A DNA stretch of 64,000 bases from Planctomycetota bacterium (GTDB lineage: Bacteria; Planctomycetota; Phycisphaerae; Phycisphaerales; SM1A02). Numbering within the stretch: the first letter of the stretch is position 1; each line of letters starts with the position of its first letter. Positions 49,561 through 57,802 of this stretch are shown piece after piece. The stretch is taken from NCBI GenBank assembly GCA_009926625.1, contig RFON01000001.1, forward strand, positions 173,883 through 237,882, read 5' to 3'. The notes under the pieces were generated by a model that was given only the letters and a program-made list of their open reading frames with translations, had not been told where the DNA came from and did no database searches. The translations under genes and the position numbers were made by a program.

Positions 49561-52500
49561 TCAGGGAACCCGAGTGGTCGACTCGGTCGCTCCAATTGGG
49601 GGGAGAGCATCCGCGGGCTTTGCAGTTGCCCGAAGGAAGGCGGCCGCAGCGGAGATCGAAACCAGGCTGTCGTTCTCCTGCATGAGGGGTGCAACTGCAT
49701 CAGCGGCGCGGGTTCCACCGATCCAGCCGAGCGTCGAAGCAGCCTGAGCCCGAATCGAACCGCTTGGATCCTTGATCGCCTTCATGCAGAGCAGGTAGAT
49801 CGGCTCCACATTCGGCTCGCCAATCCGCACCAGCGCGGTTCCAGTGAGCAGACGGATTTCCATGGGACGTTCCATCGATCCGCGCCCGTTCCAAATGCCG
49901 ATCAGGCTGCCGCGCGCTCCCCGATCATTGACCTCGCCGACCATCTGACAGGCAAGCGCGATCAACTCCGCCTGCTCGCTCGGCGCAAACAGTGCCGCTC
50001 GGATTGGGTCGTACTGTCGGTAGTCGCCCATCTTGCACATCGCCTCCGCGGCTTGCAGTTCGACGATTCGAATACGCACTTCATCGGCGGTCCTGAGCGG
50101 GCGACCGATGCACGCCTCGATGAGCGGAATTGCCGTTGGATTTCGCAACTCGCCAAGGACAAAGAACGCGTTCGAACGAGTCTCTGGATCCTCGCTCATC
50201 GCCAAGCGCAGCAGCGGACCGAGATCCATGCGCTGCCCGAGCCGAGCGAGTGCGAAGAGTGCCGATGCCTGGACGGATGGATTTGGATCGAGCAGGAGCG
50301 GCTGCAGCAGCGTGGTGCAGCGATCGAGCCGCTTCTTCCCGATCATGACAGCCGCGGCAAAGCGAACGCCTGGACTGGGATCGCCGAGCATCTTGCACGC
50401 CACCTCCGCAAGTGCCTCGGGGCGCGTCTGCAGTGCCTCGAGCGCATGGGATCTCAGGATCGCCGCGTCGCTTGATGCGGCGCGTGCGATCAAATCGAAC
50501 GCCATCTGTTCGCGGGCATCGGCGCCGACGAAGGTGAACTTGGCTTGTGGCGGCGATGGTGGTGTCGGCGGCGCTTCAGGTGGTGGTTGCGGCGGTGCTT
50601 GTGGTGGTGGTGGCGGTGGCGGCGCTGGTGCCGGCGCTTCTGCGGGCGCTGGAGCAGCCACTTCTGAGGGTGGAGCAGCGGGTGCCGGAGTCGGAGCCGC
50701 AGTCGGAGTTGGAGCTGGCGCAACAGGCGCAGCGGAAACCTGCGCGGGCACCGACACCGCGGGCGCCTCGGAGCCAGTGTCCATTGGTTGCGGCGTGGGT
50801 TCCAAGGCGCGCTCTGCTTCGTTCTCCACTGGCGCTGTCGACGGCACACTTGCCAAACGCGACGCGCGACCAGAGTCCGGATTGACGGGCGCATCCCCAC
50901 CAATCCCGACCGCGCCTCGCGACGACCATCCGGTGCCGCTGAACACTGCGCGGGGCTGCGACTCCTCGCTGCAGCCGACGAGCAACAGGGCGCAAGCCCC
51001 GACGAAGAGCCGAAAGCCAGTTGGCGCAATCCACCTGCCAGGAACGACCATGATTGCAACCAACAGCGCCATAGCAGGCGAGAGTACATTGCCAAACTCT
51101 CCGAAGAACGACTGTCGATCGTCGAGGGGCAATTCCGCAATGAAGCCGCCGGCAGTGCGCGGTGCGACCGCTGCGTTGGGAATCGGAACTCCCCTGCTGT
51201 CAAACGCCGCGGAGATTCCCGTGTTGGCAGCGCGGACCATCGGCAATCGGTTCTCGATGCAGCGCCAACGCGCGAGCAGCTCATGCGCTCGCCGCCCAGA
51301 ATCACAATCACCAAACCACCCATCGTTGGAGAGGTTCACGAGGATTGCGGCTTGCTTGTGCCCCGCATCATCGTGCACGATGCGACGGACCTCACCAGAC
51401 ATCGTGTCCTCGAAACAAATCGGTGTTGCCAACGCAAGCCCGATCTTGGGCGCGACGCCTCGCGCATCGTTGGGGCGCTGCAGCGTGAGTCGGCGCGGGA
51501 CCAATGCTTCATCGAGGTCGAACTGCATCCCGGCGGCACCGATGGCAAGCAGCCGCTCCTCCAGCCACTTCCAGTTGGAGATGTACGGCATCACTTCGCC
51601 GAATGGGGTCAAGTGAATCTTGTCGTAGCGCTGGTATGGCGGGTCCCCTTGCACGAGATACGCGCTGTTGAAGTGCTCGCTCCAGTTCCAGCGATCACCG
51701 TTCTCCCGCAGTCCGATGTACACCGGACTGCCAACGACCAGCGGGACATTGATGCGCTGGACGAGGGCTTCCACGAGCTCTGCGAAACGATTCTCTGGCC
51801 ACCACTGCCCATCGCACAGCGTGCGCAGCGTCGCCGGTTCGAGTCCGAAGCCCGGCAGCATCGTCTCCGGCCAGACCACGAAGTCGATCGCTCCATCGCG
51901 CTGCGATGACTCCACCAGATCAATCGTCGCCCGCGCAAAGGATGCGGCAGCGTCCTCTTGCTGCTGCCTGCTCCAGCGGAGCTTGTTGCTCGTTGGAACA
52001 TTGGTCTGCACCACGGCGACTCGCAGCCGCGACATCGGCTGCGAAGCTCGCTGCATCGCATCCCACTCCGCGAGTCGATGAGATCCGTACGCGATGGCGC
52101 ACACCCACGCAAGCAGCACGCCGATGCCACCTTGCACGACATGTCGTCGCAGGGTCGGATCGGGCGTTCCCCTGCACAGGCACAGCAGGTCGACAAGCAC
52201 GCCAACCGTTCCGGCAACCAGCAGAGTCACCAGCGGCACTCCGCCGATGTCTGCAAGCTGCGCCACGACTGGGAAGTCAATGAGCGGCTGTGCGAAGGCA
52301 TACCAGGGGTAGCCATGGAAGATCACCGTCCCCTGCAGCCACTCGAGGGCGATGAGCACGGCTGGAAGGCGAATGGCTCGCGGCAAGTACCGACCGATCA
52401 GGCCGTGGCGCGTTCGCCGGATGACCCAGACGCCAGCCAACGCGTACAGCGCGAGATATCCGCAGAGCACGGGATATCCGGCGACGGTGACGCCGATCAT

Positions 52501-52743
52501 CCATCGGTGGAGCCACAGCCACACAAGAAGTGCGCTGGCGTAGAGGGCCCACCACAAGTGATGCGGAAGGCGGTCGCTGCTGGCCACGAGCGCCCACCCC
52601 AGTGGCGCGATGAACGCGAACGGCCAGAGCGAGAACGGCGGGAACGACAGCGCGAGGCAGAGAGGCGTCAGCACGCAGAACAGCAAGGCCATTCCCGTCG
52701 ATGGCACAAGCGTTCCCGCCCCGATCGATGGTTGGGCATTCAC
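49561..52743 (-). CDS. lnt: Apolipoprotein N-acyltransferase fused to a lipobox and HEAT-repeat domain
   Basis: 1060 aa, twice the usual Lnt length. Residues about 1-570 are Lnt: membrane segments, then a nitrilase domain with catalytic E293 (WPET), K375 (YDKIHLTPFGE) and C443 (TPICFED), then a last membrane segment. In the same frame comes RLFVGACALLLVGC, a lipoprotein signal with Cys591. A Pro/Ala-rich linker follows (about 650-740), then HEAT-like repeats to the end. Lnt adds the third acyl chain to lipoproteins. ATG 51051 (M565) could start the lipoprotein part independently. Start GTG 52743 lies 1 nt after the accD stop. Confidence 0.85.
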   Translation of the reverse strand: MNAQPSIGAGTLVPSTGMALLFCVLTPLCLALSFPPFSLWPFAFIAPLGWALVASSDRLPHHLWWALYASALLVWLWLHRWMIGVTVAGYPVLCGYLALYALAGVWVIRRTRHGLIGRYLPRAIRLPAVLIALEWLQGTVIFHGYPWYAFAQPLIDFPVVAQLADIGGVPLVTLLVAGTVGVLVDLLCLCRGTPDPTLRRHVVQGGIGVLLAWVCAIAYGSHRLAEWDAMQRASQPMSRLRVAVVQTNVPTSNKLRWSRQQQEDAAASFARATIDLVESSQRDGAIDFVVWPETMLPGFGLEPATLRTLCDGQWWPENRFAELVEALVQRINVPLVVGSPVYIGLRENGDRWNWSEHFNSAYLVQGDPPYQRYDKIHLTPFGEVMPYISNWKWLEERLLAIGAAGMQFDLDEALVPRRLTLQRPNDARGVAPKIGLALATPICFEDTMSGEVRRIVHDDAGHKQAAILVNLSNDGWFGDCDSGRRAHELLARWRCIENRLPMVRAANTGISAAFDSRGVPIPNAAVAPRTAGGFIAELPLDDRQSFFGEFGNVLSPAMALLVAIMVVPGRWIAPTGFRLFVGACALLLVGCSEESQPRAVFSGTGWSSRGAVGIGGDAPVNPDSGRASRLASVPSTAPVENEAERALEPTPQPMDTGSEAPAVSVPAQVSAAPVAPAPTPTAAPTPAPAAPPSEVAAPAPAEAPAPAPPPPPPPQAPPQPPPEAPPTPPSPPQAKFTFVGADAREQMAFDLIARAASSDAAILRSHALEALQTRPEALAEVACKMLGDPSPGVRFAAAVMIGKKRLDRCTTLLQPLLLDPNPSVQASALFALARLGQRMDLGPLLRLAMSEDPETRSNAFFVLGELRNPTAIPLIEACIGRPLRTADEVRIRIVELQAAEAMCKMGDYRQYDPIRAALFAPSEQAELIALACQMVGEVNDRGARGSLIGIWNGRGSMERPMEIRLLTGTALVRIGEPNVEPIYLLCMKAIKDPSGSIRAQAASTLGWIGGTRAADAVAPLMQENDSLVSISAAAAFLRATAKPADALPPIGATESTTRVP

Positions 52744-52744
52744 A

Positions 52745-53590
52745 TCAATTGCCCGAGTAGTCAATGATGCGGCTGATCTCACTGCGAAGATTCGCTCGGT
52801 GAACGATCCGATCGACGAAGCCGGCATCGAGCAGGAACTCGCTTGTCTGGAACCCTTCAGGCAACTCCTGTCGGATGGTCTGCCGCACCACGCGCGGACC
52901 GGCGAAACCGATGAGCGCCTTGGGTTCAGCGAAGATCACATCGCCGAGCATCGCAAAGCTCGCCGTGACGCCGCCAGTGGTCGGATCCGTCAGCACCGAG
53001 ATGAAGAGACCGCCGGCACTGTCGAGACGCGCGAGCGCTGCGCTCGTCTTTGCCATCTGCATGAGCGAGAACCCGGACTCCTGCATGCGCGCGCCACCCG
53101 AGCAACTCACCACGATCAGCGGCAGTCGCTCGGCAAGGGCTGTCTCGACGGCACATGTCACCTTCTCCCCAACGACCGACCCCATCGACCCCGCAAGGAA
53201 ATTGAAATCGAGCACGGCCAGCGCCACACGCCTGCCTTTGATGAACCCCTGCCCCACTTGCGCCCCATCGGGCGATCCGGTGGCCCGCTGCGCCTGCTCG
53301 AGCCGCTCGGGGTAGGGCTTGAGATCGACGAACTTCAAGGGATCCGACGGCGCAAGGTCCGCCTGCATTGGCTCGAACGTCCCCGGATCGAGCAACTGTT
53401 CAACCCGCTGCTTGCCCCCAATGCGCAAGTGGTGGTCGCACTTCGGGCAAACCATCAGGTTCTGCTCAACGGCCTTGCGAAACAGTGTTTCGCTGCACGA
53501 TGGGCACTGCATCCAAAGGCCATCGGGCACTGCTCGCTTCGTGGCCGAAGCCGCGGCCACATCCCATGTCGGCTGAGCCATGCGAGTCAT
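52745..53590 (-). CDS. accD: Acetyl-CoA carboxylase carboxyltransferase subunit beta
   Basis: 281 aa. An N-terminal zinc ribbon CPSC...CPKC is followed by the crotonase-type core with VSCSGGARMQESGFSLMQMAK and TDPTTGGVTASFAMLGDVI, and GFAGPRVVRQTIRQELPEGF. AccD transfers the carboxyl group from biotin to acetyl-CoA in fatty-acid synthesis. Start ATG 53590 is 1 nt after the rpe stop; ATG 53581 is an alternative. accA is not in the window. Confidence 0.95.
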   Translation of the reverse strand: MTRMAQPTWDVAAASATKRAVPDGLWMQCPSCSETLFRKAVEQNLMVCPKCDHHLRIGGKQRVEQLLDPGTFEPMQADLAPSDPLKFVDLKPYPERLEQAQRATGSPDGAQVGQGFIKGRRVALAVLDFNFLAGSMGSVVGEKVTCAVETALAERLPLIVVSCSGGARMQESGFSLMQMAKTSAALARLDSAGGLFISVLTDPTTGGVTASFAMLGDVIFAEPKALIGFAGPRVVRQTIRQELPEGFQTSEFLLDAGFVDRIVHRANLRSEISRIIDYSGN

Positions 53591-53591
53591 G

Positions 53592-54329
53592 CTAACGCCA
53601 CCGACTTCCACGAACGCCGCGAATCGCATCGATGGCTGCGCGTCGGTTCGGCGCGCCGAACACATGCGCGCCTGCCACGAGCGCATCACACCCCGCGTCG
53701 CGACACGCCGCTGCGGTGTCGGGTGAAATGCCTCCGTCCATCTCGACGCGGCGCAAAGGTCCGCAGCGCTTTCGGATGGCGCGCACCTTCGGAAGCGATG
53801 ATCGCATGAACGCTTGGCCACCGAAACCTGGTTCGACGCTCATGACGAGAAAGAGGTCTGCCTCCGGGAACACCGCGGCGAGAGCACTCCACGGCGTTTT
53901 CGGTTTGATGGCGATGCCCGCGGTCAGTCCCGCCTCCTTGATCCGCCGCAGCAGTGCGACGGGCTTGCGTTCGACTTCCAGGTGGAAGGTGATGTTGTTC
54001 GCCCCCGCATGCACGAAAGGATCGATGAAGTCCGCGGGATTGCCGATCATGAGGTGGACATCGATCCACGCACGCGGCGCGGCGCGGCGCACCGCAGCGC
54101 ACATCGCGGGGCCCATCGACAGGTTCGGGACAAAGTGTCCATCCATGATGTCGACATGGATGTAGTCCGCTCCTTCGCGAACGACATCGCGGACCTCCGC
54201 ACCAAGTCGTGTGAAATCAGCCGAGAGGATCGAGGGGCCCACCAGCGGTGCATTCAACGGACCGCGAAAGGGGCACATGGGTGCGCCCGTCCGACTGGCT
54301 GCCCTTGCAGCAGGCGTCGCGCTCGCCAT
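53592..54329 (-). CDS. rpe: Ribulose-phosphate 3-epimerase
   Basis: 245 aa. TIM-barrel motifs: VGPSILSADFTRLG, YIHVDIMDGHFVPNLSMG, DVHLMIGNPADFI, FHLEVER, GIAIKPKTP, VMSVEPGFGGQAFM, and EMDGGISPDT. The metal ligands H and D (HVDIMDGHF) are intact. It interconverts ribulose and xylulose 5-phosphate in the pentose phosphate pathway. The ATG overlaps the stop of the TlpA-like gene (TGATG). About 20 extra residues precede the core. Confidence 0.95.
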   Translation of the reverse strand: MASATPAARAASRTGAPMCPFRGPLNAPLVGPSILSADFTRLGAEVRDVVREGADYIHVDIMDGHFVPNLSMGPAMCAAVRRAAPRAWIDVHLMIGNPADFIDPFVHAGANNITFHLEVERKPVALLRRIKEAGLTAGIAIKPKTPWSALAAVFPEADLFLVMSVEPGFGGQAFMRSSLPKVRAIRKRCGPLRRVEMDGGISPDTAAACRDAGCDALVAGAHVFGAPNRRAAIDAIRGVRGSRWR

Positions 54330-55453
54330 CAGGGCTTCGCTGGAACGGTCTCCACCGGCCCTGCAGGCGCTTGCGCCGCAAGCGGCACCGTCACCTTGAC
54401 TCCCTTCTTCAGCGCCAACTCGTACGCATCAAGCGTTGCCTTGAACGCTGCCTTCCGCGAGGGGCTCGCGATGCGGTACGCCTTCTTCTGCGACTCGACA
54501 GCCTTGGCGAAGTCGCCTCGGGCATAGTCCACGCCCGCAAGGGTGGAAAGAGCGATCGGATCACTCTTCCCAGCGACCTTCAGCATGGCCTCCGCTGCCT
54601 GCAGCGCGAGGTCGAAGTCGTAACTCTTGTTCGTGGGATCGGACGAAAGTGCCACGGCGAGGTCCCGCAGCGCCGACGCATCGCCGAGCACGACGAGTCC
54701 CTTCAGGAGCTCTGCCGCAAAGGCCTTGGCTCCAGCTTCATTGCCCTCATCATTCAGCATCACGCGATACTTCTCGATAGCAATTGGTGCAAAGATCCCT
54801 GGGTCGAGCGCAACCACTTCGTCGAATCGCTTGTAACCATCCTTGTAGTTCTTGCTCTCGATCGCGCGGCGTCCCGCGTCGATCAACGGCTGCGCCTTCT
54901 TCATCAGCACTGGGTCGTACCGACCAGTCAGCGACAAACGCACCGCCGTCTCGAACTCGGGAGCCATGGGATGCCCGATGTAAACCACCTTGCCACCTGA
55001 CTGCCCACCTTGAACGGTCGTCACGAACGCACACGGGATGCCCTTCTGCCCTGCAGCGACCATGAACGCATCGCTCACCTTCTTGTCGGCATCGATCGCG
55101 ACTGGATACGACATCTCCGACCCGCGCTTCTTGACGAACGGCTCCACTTTTGATCGCTTCTCATCGCTGACGCCGACCACCACGAGCCCCTGATCCTGAA
55201 AGGTCTGGTAGAGCTCGTTGATGTGCGGTATCGAGCGGAGGCACGGACCGCACCAAGTCGCCCAGAACTCCACGACGAGGACCTTGGTGCCCGATGCAGA
55301 CAGGTCGTCCATGCTTCCCTGCACGAAATCGAGACCCTCGAGAACGGGGGTCGCATCACCGACCGCGAGTTTCTTCTGATCCTGCGGTGCGGCTGGCGCG
55401 AGTCCGAGCGCTGCAGAAAGCGTGAGGGCGAGGATGGCAGTCGTTCGAATCAT
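54329..55453 (-). CDS. Secreted TlpA/redoxin-like thiol protein with a TPR-like C-terminal half
   Basis: 374 aa. Signal peptide (TAILALTLSAALGLAPAAP), then a TlpA-type thioredoxin domain (about 30-165) with VEFWATWCGPCLRSIPHI, then a helical half (about 190-350) with repeats such as AQPLIDAGRRAIESKNYKDG and LEKVAG-type TPR-like helices. It probably reduces or oxidises periplasmic thiols while binding a partner through the helices. GGAGA lies 10 nt before ATG 55453, and a TATAGT hexamer sits about 40 nt upstream, so this gene seems conventionally led. Confidence 0.82.
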   Translation of the reverse strand: MIRTTAILALTLSAALGLAPAAPQDQKKLAVGDATPVLEGLDFVQGSMDDLSASGTKVLVVEFWATWCGPCLRSIPHINELYQTFQDQGLVVVGVSDEKRSKVEPFVKKRGSEMSYPVAIDADKKVSDAFMVAAGQKGIPCAFVTTVQGGQSGGKVVYIGHPMAPEFETAVRLSLTGRYDPVLMKKAQPLIDAGRRAIESKNYKDGYKRFDEVVALDPGIFAPIAIEKYRVMLNDEGNEAGAKAFAAELLKGLVVLGDASALRDLAVALSSDPTNKSYDFDLALQAAEAMLKVAGKSDPIALSTLAGVDYARGDFAKAVESQKKAYRIASPSRKAAFKATLDAYELALKKGVKVTVPLAAQAPAGPVETVPAKP

Positions 55454-55490
55454 GGGCGTATCTCCGAGAGAGGTGACGAGGCGATTCTTC

Positions 55491-56726
55491 CTAACTATAG
55501 CTTGGCTCCGCGTGCTGATCGATGGCTTCGAGACACTCGAACGACTTGCCCTCGAGCATTTCGAGTGAAGCGCCGCCACCCGTGGAGATGTGGCTGAATC
55601 CAGCGGCATGCCCGTTGGCATCGACCGCTGCGGCAGTATCGCCGCCGCCTGCCACGCTCGTGGCGCCTGCCTTGGTCGCGCGAACCACGGCAGCAGCAAC
55701 AGTCGCGGTCCCTGCATCGAAGGGCTTCCACTCGAAGGCCCCGAGCGGACCGTTCCACACGATGGTGCGCGCTGCTTCGACGATCTTCGAGTAACGCGCG
55801 GCTGTTGCCGGTCCAATGTCGAGCCCCATCTGATCCGCGGCGATCGCGCCAACGGCGATCTGCGTTGCCACGCCCTCTTTCAGTTCCGCACCGCACACAT
55901 GGTCCGTCGGCAGCTCGATCCGCGTTCGTCCGCCCGCTGCAAGTTGAAGGATTTCCCGCGCCTGCGCAAGCATGTCCTCCTGCACGCGCGAACGCCCGAC
56001 CTCCACGCCCTGCGCCTTCAGGAAGGTGTACGCCATCGCGCCGCCCACGAGGATCGAGTCAACGCGACCGATGAGATTTCGCAGTGCAGCCAACTTGTCC
56101 GACACCTTCGCGCCACCGATGATCGCCACGAACGGATGGTCGGGCGTTTCCAGCACGCCGTGCAGGAATCGGATCTCGCGGTCGAGAAGCAGTCCCGTCA
56201 CCGCTGGCTTGCCACTGGCACGGAACGCATGCGGAAGCGCATGCATCGAAGCGTCCCGTCGGTGCGATGCGCCAAAAGCATCGTTGCAATACACATCGGC
56301 CATCGACGCCAAATGCGCAGCAAGCGAGGCATCGCCCTTCTTCTCGCCGGCCTCGAAGCGGAGGTTTTCCAGCAGGACAACCTCACCCGCCTTCAGCGCG
56401 CGAGCCGCAGCCGCTGCCTCCGCATCCGTGCAGCGGCTTCCCACAAGACGCAGTCCGACCAAGCGTGGGGACAACTCGCGCAGACGCGCTGCGATCGGTG
56501 CCATCGAGAATGCCGCCTCGTGCCCGTTGCCTTCGGGCCGTCCGAGGTGCGATGCGAGGATCACGCTGCCGCCCCGCTGCAGCACGGACTCGATCGTCGG
56601 GATGGTCAGGCGGATGCGGCGGTCATCGCTGATGCGGCCGTCATCTTCCTGCGGGACATTGAAGTCTGCCCGAATGAACACCCGCTTGCCCGCCACCGCC
56701 GTTTGGTCGATCCTCGAAAGTGCCAT
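55491..56726 (-). CDS. pgk: Phosphoglycerate kinase
   Basis: 411 aa, against 387 in E. coli. Motifs: VFIRADFNVPQEDDGRISDD, ILASHLGRPEG, VLLENLRFEAGEKK, the substrate Arg region VYCNDAFGASHR, and AIIGGAKVSDKLAAL with the nucleotide-binding GGGDTAAAV near the end. It transfers phosphate between 1,3-bisphosphoglycerate and ADP. ATG 56726 has TACCCT 7 nt upstream. It is divergent from miaA across 25 bp. Confidence 0.96.
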   Translation of the reverse strand: MALSRIDQTAVAGKRVFIRADFNVPQEDDGRISDDRRIRLTIPTIESVLQRGGSVILASHLGRPEGNGHEAAFSMAPIAARLRELSPRLVGLRLVGSRCTDAEAAAAARALKAGEVVLLENLRFEAGEKKGDASLAAHLASMADVYCNDAFGASHRRDASMHALPHAFRASGKPAVTGLLLDREIRFLHGVLETPDHPFVAIIGGAKVSDKLAALRNLIGRVDSILVGGAMAYTFLKAQGVEVGRSRVQEDMLAQAREILQLAAGGRTRIELPTDHVCGAELKEGVATQIAVGAIAADQMGLDIGPATAARYSKIVEAARTIVWNGPLGAFEWKPFDAGTATVAAAVVRATKAGATSVAGGGDTAAAVDANGHAAGFSHISTGGGASLEMLEGKSFECLEAIDQHAEPSYS

Positions 56727-56733
56727 TGGGAAG

Positions 56734-56743
56734 AGGGTACAAC
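56734..56743. promoter_or_regulatory. Divergent -10 region, pgk / miaA
   Basis: AGGGTACAAC: TACCCT on the minus strand (56739-56734, 7 nt before pgk ATG) and TACAAC on the plus strand (56738-56743, 8 nt before miaA GTG). The shared TA recurs from the nudix/mlaF and recG/xseA pairs. The miaA side misses the final T. Confidence 0.35.
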
Positions 56744-56751
56744 CACTCCGC

Positions 56752-57690
56752 GTGAGTCCTGCACAAGTCATTCTCATTGTTGGGCCGACGGCGAGCGGCA
56801 AGAGCGCCCTGGCGGTGGCCGCCGCGCGCCGAATCGCGGGTGCCGAAATCATCAGTGCTGACTCGATGCAGATCTACCGCGGCATGGACATTGGCACGGC
56901 AAAGCCCCCGGCTGCGCTGCGCGCTGGGATTCCGCACCACCTCATCGACATTGCCGATCCGTACTCATCTGGATTCACCGTGGAGGACTGGCTGCAGGCT
57001 GCACGCGAACTGCTCACCCGCTTCGCGCAGTCGCGGACCCCAGCCATCATCGTCGGAGGCACCAACCTGTATGTGCAGGCACTACTGTCGGGGCTGTTCG
57101 ATGGTCCTCCCGCGGATCCTGCACTTCGCGCGCAACTCCAACTCCTCGGTACGGATGCGCTTCATGCGCAACTGCAGCAAGTGGACCCAGCGGCAGCGGC
57201 ACGAATCCATCGGAACGATTCGCGGCGCTTGATTCGCGCGCTGGAAGTCCACGCACTCACGGGTCGACCGCTCTCGGAACACCAGCAGCAGTGGCAGGCC
57301 GCGCCACAGGTGCTTCCGGAGGGATGGCGATGCATCGGCTTGCTGCCGGAGAGCGCCGCCAACGCGCGGGCGATCAACGCGCGAGTCGTTCACATGATGG
57401 AGCAAGGTCTTCTCGATGAAGTGCGAACGCTGCTTGCTCGCGGCACACTCGGCGCGCAGGCGGCAGAGGCCGTGGGCTACCGCGAACTGGCGCTGCATTT
57501 GCGCGGTCAGCGGCGGCTCGATGATGCGATCGAGGACACGAAGCAGAAGACCCGCCGACTCGCGCGTCAGCAGCGAACATGGCTTCGGCGCTTCCGCCAG
57601 ATTCCCGACTCCGTTTGGACGACGGAACTCCTCGACGATGCGCAGGCCGAAAATCTTTGCTCGCACATTCTCGGACATCAGAGGAGCTGA
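56752..57690 (+). CDS. miaA: tRNA dimethylallyltransferase
   Basis: 312 aa, close to the 316 of E. coli. P-loop VGPTASGKSALAVAAA, ISADSMQIYRGMDIGTAKP, GIPHHLIDI, GGTNLYVQALLSGLFDG, DPAAAARIHRNDSRRLIRALEV and AVGYREL are all standard. It adds the isopentenyl group to A37 of tRNAs reading UNN codons. It uses DMAPP, whose pathway enzyme IspG is encoded nearby (62126). GTG 56752 begins right at the conserved domain. Confidence 0.95.
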   Translation: MSPAQVILIVGPTASGKSALAVAAARRIAGAEIISADSMQIYRGMDIGTAKPPAALRAGIPHHLIDIADPYSSGFTVEDWLQAARELLTRFAQSRTPAIIVGGTNLYVQALLSGLFDGPPADPALRAQLQLLGTDALHAQLQQVDPAAAARIHRNDSRRLIRALEVHALTGRPLSEHQQQWQAAPQVLPEGWRCIGLLPESAANARAINARVVHMMEQGLLDEVRTLLARGTLGAQAAEAVGYRELALHLRGQRRLDDAIEDTKQKTRRLARQQRTWLRRFRQIPDSVWTTELLDDAQAENLCSHILGHQRS

Positions 57691-57763
57691 TTCTTGCGAC
57701 GAAATTGCGGTTCAATCGTGATTTCGTGGCGTGCGATGTGCCACCCTGCCGATTCCCAACCGC

Positions 57764-57791
57764 TTGACATTCGTTCGCAAAGCTGCATGAT
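57764..57791 (+). promoter_or_regulatory. Putative promoter for topA
   Basis: TTGACA (57764-57769), 16-nt spacer, CATGAT (57786-57791), ending 11 nt before ATG 57803. The -35 is perfect; the -10 is moderate. Confidence 0.4.
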
Positions 57792-57802
57792 GCCGCCCCT
57801 CC

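Noticed and set aside
50560..50760. Low-complexity GGTG/GGCG-rich stretch as a non-coding repeat
   Set aside because: On the minus strand it encodes the Pro/Ala linker of the Lnt-HEAT protein in an unbroken frame.
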